From Neptunomonas phycophila (GTDB lineage: Bacteria > Pseudomonadota > Gammaproteobacteria > Pseudomonadales > Balneatricaceae), in NCBI RefSeq assembly GCF_001922575.1, contig NZ_MRCI01000004.1:1-64000 (forward strand): a DNA stretch of 64,000 nt. The letters run 5' to 3'. The notes under the pieces were generated by a model that was given only the letters and a program-made list of their open reading frames with translations, did no database searches and was not told the DNA's origin. The translations under genes were made by a program, and so were the position numbers. This document shows, piece after piece, positions 30,343 to 39,558 of the stretch; positions within the stretch are counted from its first letter, which is position 1, and each line of letters starts with the position of its first letter.

Positions 30343-30507
30343 GATCCGGCTCCTTATAAGCTGAATTAGTTATCGGATTCTGACAAACGCCAGAATTTGA
30401 GACGCGAGATTATTCACATTTAAGAGGCTGATGTCAATAAAAAGGGGAAATTATATTCATAAAGGATTACCATTCGGGCTGATTGAAGGGGTATAAGGGA
30501 TTAGGGC

Positions 30508-32079
30508 GTGGATGCACATCAAGAGCCGGTAACGGCTAAAAAACCTGTGAGTAGTTTGCTGCGTTCCAGTGGCGTGGTTGGTGTGATGACATTGTTGTCT
30601 CGTGTATTGGGGTTGGTGAGGGATGTGGTGATTGCCAATTTATTTGGAGCCACAGGTAGTGCGGATGCGTTTTTTGTTGCTTTTAAAATTCCTAATTTCT
30701 TAAGGCGTCTCTTTGCTGAAGGCGCTTTTTCACAGGCATTTGTTCCTGTTCTATCAGAGTACCGTACGCAGCGCACATTGGCTGATGTTCAGCTGTTAGT
30801 CAATCGAGTAGCGGGTACGCTAGGCGCAATCTTGTTGCTGGTAACCCTGATAGCGGTGGCGGCTTCGCCAATTGTTACTGCTGTCTTTGCGCCTGGCTTC
30901 TATATGCATGAGACCGTTAAGTTCGATCTGGCTTCTGACATGTTGCGAATAACCTTTCCTTACTTGCTGCTTATCTCGTTGACGGCTTTTGCGGGCGCTA
31001 TTCTCAATAGTTATGAGCGCTTTGCTGTCCCAGCCTTTACGCCGGTGTTGCTGAATGTTTGTTTAATTGGTTGTGCACTATTTTTGACTCCCATAATGGA
31101 TGAGCCGGTAATGGCGTTGGCTTGGGGTGTGTTGATGGCCGGTGCGGTGCAGCTGTGTTTCCAGTTGCCGTTCTTGTGGCACTTGCGCTTATTGCCTAAG
31201 CCAAGGTGGGGTTGGCAAGATGAAGGCGTTCAGCGGATTCTCATGTTGATGCTGCCAGCGTTATTTGGTGTGTCGGTGGCTCAGATTAATTTGTTGTTAG
31301 ACACCGTGTTGGCTTCTTTTTTACAAACCGGGAGCGTGTCTTGGTTGTATTATTCAGATCGTTTGTCTGAGCTTCCTTTGGGAGTCTTTGGTATTGCTAT
31401 CTCTACTGTGATTTTACCGAGTTTGTCCCGTAAGCACGCCAGTCAATCAACGGACTCTTTTGCTCATACGTTGGATTGGGCTGTCAGAATGATCTTGTTA
31501 ATCGGGCTTCCGTCGGCGGTAGCGCTGGTTATGTTGGCTGAGCCTTTGATTATTACCTTATTTAAATACGGCGCCATGACTGAGCGCGATGTGGCGATGT
31601 CTGCAATGAGTTTGCGGGCCTATGGCGTGGGTTTGTTGGCCTTTATGTTGATTAAGGTCTTAGCGCCCGGGTATTTCTCGCGTCAAGACATGAAAACACC
31701 GGTCAAAATTGCGATTCAGGCCATGGTGGCCAATATGGTGTTTAATTTATTGTTAATTTTTCCATTTCAGCATGTGGGCCTTGCTGCGGCGACCTCGATG
31801 TCCGCGTTTCTTAATGCCGGTTTGCTTTTACGAGGCTTGCTCAAAGAAGGTGTGTTTGTTTGGCAGCCGGGGTGGGGATTGTATCTTGTTAGGTTGATAG
31901 TGGCGCTGTTAACCCTCGCAAGTGTGATTTATTGGTTGAGCCCTAGTGTGACGCAGTGGTTGGCTGCGGATATATGGTCACGTGCTGTCCTCATGGGGCG
32001 TGTTGTCGGTGTTGGAGTTGTGGCTTACTTTGCAGTGTTAGTTGGCTTGGGCATGCGATTGCGTGATATTCGGGCTTAA
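30508..32079 (+). CDS. murJ: Lipid II flippase MurJ
   Basis: MurJ (MviN), 523 residues, MOP superfamily with about 14 membrane segments. It moves lipid II across the inner membrane for peptidoglycan synthesis. SSLLRSSGVVGVMTLLSRVLG, VLGLVRDVVIANLFGATG, ADAFFVAFKIPNFLRRLFAEG and the FSQAF block are the signature, with the essential Arg residues. GTG 30508 with SD AAGGGA seven bases upstream; a GTG at 30547 is an alternative. Divergent from rpsT as in Pseudomonas. Confidence 0.97.
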   Translation: MDAHQEPVTAKKPVSSLLRSSGVVGVMTLLSRVLGLVRDVVIANLFGATGSADAFFVAFKIPNFLRRLFAEGAFSQAFVPVLSEYRTQRTLADVQLLVNRVAGTLGAILLLVTLIAVAASPIVTAVFAPGFYMHETVKFDLASDMLRITFPYLLLISLTAFAGAILNSYERFAVPAFTPVLLNVCLIGCALFLTPIMDEPVMALAWGVLMAGAVQLCFQLPFLWHLRLLPKPRWGWQDEGVQRILMLMLPALFGVSVAQINLLLDTVLASFLQTGSVSWLYYSDRLSELPLGVFGIAISTVILPSLSRKHASQSTDSFAHTLDWAVRMILLIGLPSAVALVMLAEPLIITLFKYGAMTERDVAMSAMSLRAYGVGLLAFMLIKVLAPGYFSRQDMKTPVKIAIQAMVANMVFNLLLIFPFQHVGLAAATSMSAFLNAGLLLRGLLKEGVFVWQPGWGLYLVRLIVALLTLASVIYWLSPSVTQWLAADIWSRAVLMGRVVGVGVVAYFAVLVGLGMRLRDIRA

Positions 32080-32116
32080 AGCTGCCTCGGAGGTACTCGT
32101 TGGTTAACAACTAGGC

Positions 32117-32122
32117 TATAAT
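32117..32122 (+). promoter_or_regulatory. Possible -10 element before ribF
   Basis: A perfect TATAAT 34 bases before the ribF start; no acceptable -35 at normal spacing. Could serve the ribF-ileS-lspA-fkpB run. Confidence 0.35.
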
Positions 32123-32155
32123 TCTGCGTTTGTTTGATTTGCTACTAGGGCGATG

Positions 32156-33106
32156 ATGGAAGTTATTCGAGGTTTGCATAACCTGCGGGACAAGCACCGA
32201 GGCTGTGTGGCGACTATAGGCAATTTTGATGGCGTGCACCTTGGCCATCAAAAAGTGCTTGAGCAAGTCAAGAATAAAGCCCGCGATCTGGGTTTGCCGA
32301 CTACTGTCATTATATTTGAGCCTCAACCGAGAGAGTTTTTTGGTGGGGATGCTGTGCCGGCTAGACTAACGCGCTTTGACGAAAAAGTGCGATTACTAGC
32401 GGATCAAGAAATCGACCGCGTGCTGTGTTTGCCCTTTAATGAGCAGCTCAGGCAGATGACTGCAGCCGAATTTGTGGAAAGCTTGTTGTTGAAAGGGCTT
32501 GCTGTTCAACATTTTGTTGTTGGTGATGACTTTCGTTTTGGTTGTGACCGTGCCGGCGATTACGCCATGCTGTGTGAAGTGGGGCATGAACAAGGCTTTT
32601 CGGTTGAACACACGCTGACTTACACGGTTGGTGAGGAAAGAGTAAGTAGCACTCGTATACGTAAGGCCTTGGCAGAACATGATTTTGTGCTGGCACAGGC
32701 CTTGTTAGGGCGGCCTTATCGTATAACTGGGCGTGTAATGCATGGTCAAAAGTTGGGACGGCAGTTAGGCGTGCCCACAGCAAACGTGAGAATGCATCGT
32801 TTTGCCGCACCGCTGCGTGGTGTCTATACCGTAAGCGTTCAGTTGGCGGGCCGGCCATTAGCCAATGGAGTATGTAACATTGGTTTGAGGCCTACCGTGG
32901 GCGGGACGCGCCCTGTGCTTGAGGTACATCTACTGGATTTTAGTGGTGACCTGTATGGCAAATTACTCAGTGTAGAATTTAAAACGTTTCTGCGAAGCGA
33001 GCAGAAATTCGATGGGCTAGAGCAGCTCAAATCCGCATTATTTACCGATATTCAAGCGGCAAAGGACTTTTTCTTGTCGCAAAACTCATCTGGAAGACAG
33101 GCATGA
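32156..33106 (+). CDS. ribF: Bifunctional riboflavin kinase/FAD synthetase
   Basis: RibF, 316 residues, makes FMN and FAD. The N-terminal nucleotidyltransferase has [13 protein letters not shown] near residue 22 and [14 protein letters not shown] near 121, plus SSTRIR. The C-terminal kinase domain has [18 protein letters not shown] and LGVPTANV with GVYTV. Adjacent ATGs at 32153 and 32156; 32156 has better SD spacing and homologues begin M-x-(V/L)IRGLHNL. Overlaps ileS by ATGA. Confidence 0.96.
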   Translation: MEVIRGLHNLRDKHRGCVATIGNFDGVHLGHQKVLEQVKNKARDLGLPTTVIIFEPQPREFFGGDAVPARLTRFDEKVRLLADQEIDRVLCLPFNEQLRQMTAAEFVESLLLKGLAVQHFVVGDDFRFGCDRAGDYAMLCEVGHEQGFSVEHTLTYTVGEERVSSTRIRKALAEHDFVLAQALLGRPYRITGRVMHGQKLGRQLGVPTANVRMHRFAAPLRGVYTVSVQLAGRPLANGVCNIGLRPTVGGTRPVLEVHLLDFSGDLYGKLLSVEFKTFLRSEQKFDGLEQLKSALFTDIQAAKDFFLSQNSSGRQA

Positions 33107-35934
33107 CCGATTATAAAGCGACATTGAATTTACCGGATACAGCTTTCCCTATGCGTGGCAATCTTGCAAAACGCGAACCCGATATGCTTAAGGCATGGCA
33201 GGATAAGGGGCTTTATCAAAAAATTCGTGAAATTAGCGCCGGTCGTCCTGTGTTTATTTTGCATGATGGCCCTCCTTACGCTAATGGCAATATTCACTTG
33301 GGGCATGCTGTTAACAAAGTGCTAAAAGATATTATTGTTAAAGCGAAAACACTGGATGGTTACGATGCGCCTTATGTCCCAGGTTGGGACTGTCATGGCT
33401 TACCTATAGAACACAAGGTCGAGGTAACTTACGGTAAAAATATGGGCGCGGACAAAACGCGTGAGCTGTGCCGTGAATATGCGCAAACTCAGATTGAAGG
33501 CCAAAAAGAGGACTTCATTCGGTTGGGTGTTTTTGCTGATTGGGATAATCCGTATAAAACCATGGATTTTGCTAATGAGGCTGGAGAAATTCGCGCCTTA
33601 GCTAAAATGGTTGAGGGTGGTTATGTCTTCAAAGGGCTAAAGCCTGTTAACTGGTGCTTTGATTGCGGTTCGGCTTTGGCTGAGGCTGAAGTGGAATACC
33701 AAGATAAAAAATCACTGGCTATTGATGTTGCTTTCCACTGTGTTGAAGCGGATAAATTGGCGACTGCATTTGGCCTTAACGAGCTGACTAAGCCCGCCTT
33801 TGCTGTTATTTGGACGACAACCCCTTGGACGATTCCAGCCAACCAAGCGATGAATATTCACCCTGGGTTTGAGTATGCGTTAGTTGATACGGGTGATCGT
33901 CTATTGTTACTTGCGGCTGATTTGGTTGAAGAGTCATTAGCGCGCTATGAACTTGAAGGCACGGTTGTAGCTAAGGCTGCAGGGCAAACGTTAGAGCATA
34001 TTAACTTCCAGCATCCACTCTATGATCGTTTGTCGCCTTTGTATTTGGCTGACTATGTTGGGATCGATGCGGGTACAGGTATTGTTCACTCCGCTCCTGC
34101 TTATGGTGAGGATGACTTCGCAACATGTCGCCACTATGGCATGGCTTTTGATCAAATACTCAATTTGGTCAAAGCTGATGGGGTTTACATCGAGGATCTT
34201 CCATTCTTTGGCGGTATGTCTATTTGGGATGCGAATCCAGAGATTGTCACTAAGCTAAGTGAATCGGATCGGTTGCTAAGCTGCAAAACGATTAAGCATA
34301 GTTATATGCACTGCTGGCGCCATAAAACGCCTCTTATTTATCGTGCTACGGCTCAGTGGTTTGTTGGCATGGATAAACAGGCTTCTAATGGTGATACGTT
34401 ACGCGAGCAGGCGTTAAGTGCTATAGAGCAAACGAAATTTGTCCCTGCGTGGGGTAAGCCGCGTTTACACGGCATGATCGTCAACCGCCCTGATTGGTGT
34501 ATTTCCCGACAGCGGAACTGGGGTGTGCCTATCCCGTTCTTCTTGCATAAGGAAAGCGGTGAGCTTCACCCGAACACTGTTGCGCTAATGGAGCAGGTCG
34601 CGCTGAAAGTCGAGCAAGAGGGGATCGAGGCGTGGTTTAAGCTGGATGCCGCTGAGTTGCTGGGGAATGAGGCTGATCAGTACGAAAAAGTTACCGATAC
34701 GCTGGATGTGTGGTTTGACTCTGGGACAACGCATTGGCATGTATTACGTGGTTCGCACTCAATGGGGCATGAACAAGGCCCGCGTGCCGATTTGTACTTA
34801 GAAGGTTCTGATCAGCACCGAGGGTGGTTCCATTCGTCGTTGTTGACAGGCTGTGCAATTGACGGTCATGCGCCGTATCGTGAGTTGCTCACTCATGGTT
34901 TCACCGTCGATGAAAAAGGCTACAAAATGTCTAAGTCGCTAGGGAACGTCATTGTTCCTCAAGAAGTGACCGATACATTAGGCGCCGATATATTACGTTT
35001 GTGGATCGCCTCTACTGACTATTCAGGAGAGATGGCGGTATCTAAGCAGATTTTGCAACGTACGGCTGACTCTTATCGTCGAATCCGTAATACGTCGCGC
35101 TTTTTGTTGGCGAACCTAAATGGTTTTAATCCCGAAACAGATCTGGTTGCGCCTGATGATATGCTGGCTCTAGACCGTTGGGCGGTTGATGCGGCTGCAC
35201 AGTTACAAGTAAAAGTAATTGAAGCTTACAATAGCTACCGTTTCCTGGATGTATATCAACAGGTTCATCATTTCTGTGTTCAAGAATTGGGTGGTTTCTA
35301 TTTAGATATCATTAAAGACCGTCAATACACCACAAAAGCAGATAGTTTAGCGCGCCACTCCTGTCAGACGGCTTTGTTCCATATCGCGCAAGCGCTGACA
35401 CGATGGATAGCGCCTATTCTTAGCTTTACGTCTGATGAGATTTACGAAGCGTTGCCTGGTGAAGGTAAAAAAGAAAGTATTTTCTTAGATGCATGGTATA
35501 CCAACTTATTTGAGTTGAGCGCGGACGATAGCTTTGGGCGTGATTTTTGGGGTCGTATTTTAGCCGTAAAAGACGCAGTGAATAAATCACTTGAGCAGGC
35601 GCGGACAGAGAAACTGGTAAAAGCTTCTTTATCGACTGAGATTACCTTGTATGTCGACGATGAAATATATCAGGACTTGCAGCGCTTGAAAGATGAAGTG
35701 CGGTTTGTGCTTATTACATCGGAAGTCATTCTGAAGCCGATATCGGAAGCAGTGGACACGCGTGATACAGAGCTGCCGGGCTTGAAAGTGTCTTTGAAAA
35801 CGTCCGAACATGCTAAATGTGAGCGTTGCTGGCATCACCGTGAGGACGTGGGGACGCATAACGACCACCCTGAGTTGTGCGGTCGTTGTATTGAAAACGT
35901 ATATGGTGAAGGTGAAGCGCGACAGTTCGCATAA
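33103..35934 (+). CDS. ileS: Isoleucyl-tRNA synthetase
   Basis: IleRS, 943 residues, class I synthetase. HIGH motif [15 protein letters not shown] near residue 66, editing CP1 domain with [11 protein letters not shown] and the [22 protein letters not shown] block, and KMSKS motif [11 protein letters not shown] near 607. The C-terminal zinc cluster [12 protein letters not shown]...CGRC is intact, so it is the bacterial (mupirocin-sensitive) type. Four-base overlap with ribF. Confidence 0.99.
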   Translation: MTDYKATLNLPDTAFPMRGNLAKREPDMLKAWQDKGLYQKIREISAGRPVFILHDGPPYANGNIHLGHAVNKVLKDIIVKAKTLDGYDAPYVPGWDCHGLPIEHKVEVTYGKNMGADKTRELCREYAQTQIEGQKEDFIRLGVFADWDNPYKTMDFANEAGEIRALAKMVEGGYVFKGLKPVNWCFDCGSALAEAEVEYQDKKSLAIDVAFHCVEADKLATAFGLNELTKPAFAVIWTTTPWTIPANQAMNIHPGFEYALVDTGDRLLLLAADLVEESLARYELEGTVVAKAAGQTLEHINFQHPLYDRLSPLYLADYVGIDAGTGIVHSAPAYGEDDFATCRHYGMAFDQILNLVKADGVYIEDLPFFGGMSIWDANPEIVTKLSESDRLLSCKTIKHSYMHCWRHKTPLIYRATAQWFVGMDKQASNGDTLREQALSAIEQTKFVPAWGKPRLHGMIVNRPDWCISRQRNWGVPIPFFLHKESGELHPNTVALMEQVALKVEQEGIEAWFKLDAAELLGNEADQYEKVTDTLDVWFDSGTTHWHVLRGSHSMGHEQGPRADLYLEGSDQHRGWFHSSLLTGCAIDGHAPYRELLTHGFTVDEKGYKMSKSLGNVIVPQEVTDTLGADILRLWIASTDYSGEMAVSKQILQRTADSYRRIRNTSRFLLANLNGFNPETDLVAPDDMLALDRWAVDAAAQLQVKVIEAYNSYRFLDVYQQVHHFCVQELGGFYLDIIKDRQYTTKADSLARHSCQTALFHIAQALTRWIAPILSFTSDEIYEALPGEGKKESIFLDAWYTNLFELSADDSFGRDFWGRILAVKDAVNKSLEQARTEKLVKASLSTEITLYVDDEIYQDLQRLKDEVRFVLITSEVILKPISEAVDTRDTELPGLKVSLKTSEHAKCERCWHHREDVGTHNDHPELCGRCIENVYGEGEARQFA

Positions 35935-35940
35935 TGAATT

Positions 35941-36465
35941 ATGGATTTACCTACTTCTACTATGAATAAACGAACAGGGTCACTGTCGTGGTTGTGGCTA
36001 ACGGCAGTGGTTATCGCATTAGATTTGGGCACCAAGTATATAGCTGATACGACGCTGAATTATGGTGACCCACACTCGATACTACCCGTGTTAGATATGA
36101 CGTTGCTCTACAATACAGGAGCTGCGTTTAGCTTTTTGGCCCAAGCCGCAGGGTGGCAACGCTGGCTGTTTGTGCTCATTGCGATCGCTGTGAGTATTAT
36201 GTTGACCGTATGGCTTAAGCGCACGGATAAAGCGCAATGGTGGCTTGGTATGGGGTTGGCTTTAATTCTTGGTGGTGCAATCGGTAACTTATATGACCGG
36301 ATAGTCCAAGGTTATGTGGTGGATTTTATTTCAGTCCACTACAACGCTTACTATTTTCCTGCATTTAATCTGGCGGATACCGCTATTACGATTGGGGCTG
36401 CTTTGTTGATTATCGATATGATATTTTTAGAAAAGCAACGCGAGCCTGCATCAGATCAAACATAA
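35941..36465 (+). CDS. lspA: Lipoprotein signal peptidase (signal peptidase II)
   Basis: LspA, 174 residues, four membrane segments, cleaves prolipoproteins at the lipid-modified Cys. Motifs: LYNTGAAFSFL, GGAIGNLYDRIVQGYVVDFISV with one catalytic Asp, and FPAFNLADTAITIG with the other. No clear SD before ATG 35941; an internal ATG at 35962 (MNKRTG) is a possible start. Six bases after ileS, so coupled to it. Confidence 0.96.
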   Translation: MDLPTSTMNKRTGSLSWLWLTAVVIALDLGTKYIADTTLNYGDPHSILPVLDMTLLYNTGAAFSFLAQAAGWQRWLFVLIAIAVSIMLTVWLKRTDKAQWWLGMGLALILGGAIGNLYDRIVQGYVVDFISVHYNAYYFPAFNLADTAITIGAALLIIDMIFLEKQREPASDQT

Positions 36466-36478
36466 AGTTGGAGTACAA

Positions 36479-36910
36479 ATGAGTCAGTTAGTTATCGGCC
36501 CAGAAACTAAAGTGACACTGCACTTTGAGATACGTTTAGAAAATGGTGATGTTGTTGATAGTAACTTTGACAAACAACCTGCCAGCTTTTCGATCGGAGA
36601 CGGTAGCATGTTGGCCGGTTTTGAGGCCGCTTTATTTGGTTTGAAAGTGGGTGAGCGAAAGGTATTAGCGATAACGCCAGAGCATGGCTTTGGGATGCCT
36701 AATCCTAGTAATCTGCATAAGATTGAGCGTGGCAACTTTGCCGATATTGATTTAGAACCAGGAGTGGTGGTGTCTTTTCAAGATCCAAGTGGTGAGCTGC
36801 CAGGTGTTATTCGCTCTTTTGATGATCAATTTGTTGAAGTGGATTTTAACCATCCACTTGCCGGTAAGCATCTTGAATTTGAAGTGGAAATAATCGATAT
36901 AGCCGCTTAA
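36479..36910 (+). CDS. fkpB: FKBP-type peptidyl-prolyl cis-trans isomerase
   Basis: 143 residues, SlyD-like FKBP of the FkpB (SlpA) type. It shows the FKBP core VTLHFEIRLENGDVVDSNF and FEAALFGLKVGERKVLAITPEHGFG with an inserted chaperone-like flap (about 70-125). No C-terminal metal-binding His/Cys tail, unlike SlyD. The canonical order lspA-fkpB-ispH is broken: ispH is not here and pilus genes follow instead. Confidence 0.92.
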   Translation: MSQLVIGPETKVTLHFEIRLENGDVVDSNFDKQPASFSIGDGSMLAGFEAALFGLKVGERKVLAITPEHGFGMPNPSNLHKIERGNFADIDLEPGVVVSFQDPSGELPGVIRSFDDQFVEVDFNHPLAGKHLEFEVEIIDIAA

Positions 36911-36968
36911 TGTAAGCATGGAATTCTTCGGGCCATGGATGGTCTTGTCTTTCTTGAGTGTTACTTTT

Positions 36969-37015
36969 TGACAACATATGTCTATTAAGTGGCAACCTCA
37001 CTCATGTCAACATAT
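36969..37015. repeat. Direct repeat pair upstream of the minor pilin cluster
   Basis: TGACAACATAT (36969-36979) and TGTCAACATAT (37005-37015) repeat 36 bases apart with 10 of 11 positions matching. The first copy continues into a palindrome ACATATGT. The 233-base gap otherwise holds only a weak TTGATT-16-TATACA promoter candidate at 37018-37045. Possible regulator sites; unproven. Confidence 0.45.
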
Positions 37016-37143
37016 ACTTGATTTAATCTGTTTGGTTTTTATACAGTTTTCATCCGTACAATTCATCAAACGTCAAGGATGATGACAGCGGCAAGGAATA
37101 CAATCGGCATGGTTCGTACACTAAGTTTTTGGCGGTTATTACT

Positions 37144-37644
37144 ATGCGCTTGATGCGTGGATTTACATTAATTGAGCTGATGGTCACGATTGCTGTGCTG
37201 GCTATTATTGTGACGATAGGTATTCCTGGTTTTTCGAATCTTATCCGTAATACGACAGCATCGGGTTTGAGCAATGACATGGTAGGAACATTTCAGTTTG
37301 CGCGCAGCGAAGCTGTGAATCGTAACGAGCTCGTTGGGGTTTGCTCAGGTCAAACGGTAGCTGCTTGCGGTGCAGGTTGGACAAATGGCTGGATCGTCTT
37401 TGTTGTTAGTGATGGCGCTATCCTAAGGCGTTGGGAAGCGCCTGACTCAGACGCGATTATTAATCAAGATGCTGGCGCCAATAGCACTATTATATTTGGC
37501 GGTGATGGTAGAGCTGTAAGCGCAACTAATATTAATATGAATATCGATGGGTGCACGGATAATGAAGAGCGCGTATTAAGTATAAATACGTTAGGGCGTG
37601 TATCGATTCGTCGAGTTGCCTGTGCCACTTCTTCAAGTAGTTAA
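37144..37644 (+). CDS. Type IV minor pilin, FimU/FimT (GspH) family
   Basis: 166 residues. Short leader MRLMRG then the prepilin peptidase site [21 protein letters not shown] with Glu5. The GspH domain follows (about 40-155: RSEAVNRNELVGVCSGQ and a C-terminal NTLGRVSIRRVAC). Start ATG 37144 gives a standard six-residue leader. By position (first, before pilV) it corresponds to FimU of Pseudomonas, part of the complex that primes pilus assembly. Confidence 0.88.
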   Translation: MRLMRGFTLIELMVTIAVLAIIVTIGIPGFSNLIRNTTASGLSNDMVGTFQFARSEAVNRNELVGVCSGQTVAACGAGWTNGWIVFVVSDGAILRRWEAPDSDAIINQDAGANSTIIFGGDGRAVSATNINMNIDGCTDNEERVLSINTLGRVSIRRVACATSSSS

Positions 37645-37673
37645 TAAGTTAGTAAAAAACGCGGGGCGTAGAG

Positions 37674-38168
37674 TTGAGCGAAAAGTTACCTGAGTATGTG
37701 CGCCGTCAAGGTGGCGTAGGTTTGATTGAAGTGCTAGTGACATTAATCGTTTTGTCGATTGGGTTGTTAGGTTTTGCGTCATTACAAGTTCGCTCTGTTC
37801 AAATGAATCAAAGTGCAATGTCGCGAACCCAAGCGATTAATGCCGCTTATGATATTGTCGATCGAGTTATGGTTAACAAATCAGCAGCAGCGTTAAATAC
37901 CTACGCTATCGCTATCGGCGCTGCGCCACCTAGCATGCCCACTACTATTGATTCACCAACGACAAGGGCTCAAGCTGATTTAAATGAATGGTTTCAGCAG
38001 GTCCAGCAGTTACCCTCAGGTGATGCCAGCTTAACTATAGTTGGCGCTAATGAGCAGCTAGAAGTCATAGTGTGCTGGGATGATGAACGTGGCCAAGGCG
38101 GAGCTTCAAGTGCTGGAAACTGTGGTGCTGATGGTTTGACTTTTTTTCGATTTCTGGCTGATATCTGA
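37674..38168 (+). CDS. pilV: Type IV minor pilin PilV
   Basis: 164 residues. The prepilin-like N-terminus GG|VGLIEVLVTLIVLSIGLLG is typical PilV, followed by LQVRSVQMNQSAMSRTQA. The start is TTG 37674 (MSEKLPEYVRRQ leader) or GTG 37698 (MRRQGG leader of normal length); there is no ATG. Cleavage would leave Val rather than Phe at +1. Overlaps pilW by one base. Confidence 0.88.
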   Translation: MSEKLPEYVRRQGGVGLIEVLVTLIVLSIGLLGFASLQVRSVQMNQSAMSRTQAINAAYDIVDRVMVNKSAAALNTYAIAIGAAPPSMPTTIDSPTTRAQADLNEWFQQVQQLPSGDASLTIVGANEQLEVIVCWDDERGQGGASSAGNCGADGLTFFRFLADI

Positions 38169-38872
38169 TGAATAAAAAGTGCATTTGTAAGCAAAGCCAA
38201 GCGGGTTTTTCATTAATAGAGTTAATGGTCGCCTTGGTGCTTGGGTTAGTGCTGATGGGCGCTGTTGTTAATAGTTTTTTAAGCTCTAGCCAGACCTACC
38301 GTGTTCAAGAAGCTTTGTCTCGCTCGCAAGAGTCAGCTCGATTTGCGTTAGAAATTATAGGGCAAGAATTGAGGATGGCTGGGTTTGATAACCCTAGAGG
38401 AGCTGTTTTGCAGGGGTTTGTGGCAACGGAGGCTGATGCTAATTTGCCTTCTCCTGCTAGTGTGCTTGATACGAGAACCAGCGAAGTTATTTATATTGTG
38501 GCGCACGGAGATGGCGGCGATCTTTCCATTTATGTGGCTCCTGATGGTCAATCTGGGTTGCCAACACTGTATATAGATAACCAGCCTAGCGTTGAAGGTG
38601 TCGCGGATATTCAGTTTGAATACGGTATAAACAATGGTTCAGATTTGGACGAGGTCGATCAATTTCAAACAGCGGCCTTTGTTCCGGATTGGGAAGATGT
38701 GATCGCCGTAAGGGTTAACCTGCTCGTTTCTGCAGGGGATGCGGGTTTGGTTGATAATGCAATGACCTTTGCCGCAGGTACTCCTTTTAATGGATTTGAT
38801 ACCAGCGATCGTCGGATGTACCAAGTTTTTTCTACTACCGTTGCTTTACGTAATGCGATGTTAAATAAATAA
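38168..38872 (+). CDS. pilW: Type IV minor pilin PilW
   Basis: 234 residues. Leader MNKKCICKQSQAG then FSLIELMVALVLGLVLMGAV. Then SRSQESARFALEIIGQELRMAGF, a PilW hallmark. One-base overlap with pilV (TGATG). Minor pilins PilV, PilW and PilX with FimU form the tip complex carrying PilY1. Confidence 0.9.
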   Translation: MNKKCICKQSQAGFSLIELMVALVLGLVLMGAVVNSFLSSSQTYRVQEALSRSQESARFALEIIGQELRMAGFDNPRGAVLQGFVATEADANLPSPASVLDTRTSEVIYIVAHGDGGDLSIYVAPDGQSGLPTLYIDNQPSVEGVADIQFEYGINNGSDLDEVDQFQTAAFVPDWEDVIAVRVNLLVSAGDAGLVDNAMTFAAGTPFNGFDTSDRRMYQVFSTTVALRNAMLNK

Positions 38873-38889
38873 ACAGGGGTTTGGGTTTT

Positions 38890-39549
38890 ATGGCACGGGA
38901 TGACCGTCATTGTCGCTACATACAGAAAGAGTCAGGAGCCGCGTTGATTGTTGCTCTTGTGATGCTCTTGTTGATGGCTATTATCGGTGTTACTGCGATG
39001 CAAGGTGTCACATTGCAGGAAAAAATGACCGGCAATATGCGCGATAATCAAACGGCACTGTTTGCTGGTGAAATAGCATTAGACTACGCTGAAAGTTGGG
39101 TGGACTCTGAAGTAAATCCACCCGATAGCACAAGCTATGATGATTGTTCCGGTTGTGACGTGATAGGCACGGCGGTGTCAGATGATAACCCTACAGAGGT
39201 TGGGTTGCTTGGAAGTGATGCCGCTTATACCGCTTGGAAAAACCGAGCTAAAACGTTTGGTAATAACGTATTGGGCAATATAGCCGCTACTGATATTGAT
39301 GGCCTTGCCGCGCAGCCTGAGTTCTTATTGGAATTCATGCTCCCTTCTAGCAGTGTTGATCCAGAAGATTACTTTGATGGGACCGGCATAGACACGTCTT
39401 CGGTCTCATGCACTAAGCCTGATACCTTCAATACAGGGGAAGGTGTCACTAAATACGATTATTGTTATCGCATTACAGCCGAAGCATTAGGGGCAAGTGA
39501 TCAAGGTAAAGTGATTCTCCAAACCGAATATATCAAGCGTTATAACTGA
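38890..39549 (+). CDS. pilX: Type IV pilus assembly protein PilX
   Basis: 219 residues. KESGAALIVALVMLLLMAIIGVTAMQGVTLQEKMTGNM is the PilX N-terminal domain. There is no canonical G|F-E site: E18 precedes SGAALIVALV. Start ATG 38890 is favoured; a TTG at 38881 is in frame. Three Cys residues late in the protein may form disulfides. It precedes pilY1 by nine bases. Confidence 0.88.
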   Translation: MARDDRHCRYIQKESGAALIVALVMLLLMAIIGVTAMQGVTLQEKMTGNMRDNQTALFAGEIALDYAESWVDSEVNPPDSTSYDDCSGCDVIGTAVSDDNPTEVGLLGSDAAYTAWKNRAKTFGNNVLGNIAATDIDGLAAQPEFLLEFMLPSSSVDPEDYFDGTGIDTSSVSCTKPDTFNTGEGVTKYDYCYRITAEALGASDQGKVILQTEYIKRYN

Positions 39550-39558
39550 GGAAGATAT

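Noticed and set aside
32448-32858. 136-codon minus-strand frame opposite ribF
   Set aside because: Shadow of ribF, no start signal and no family resemblance.
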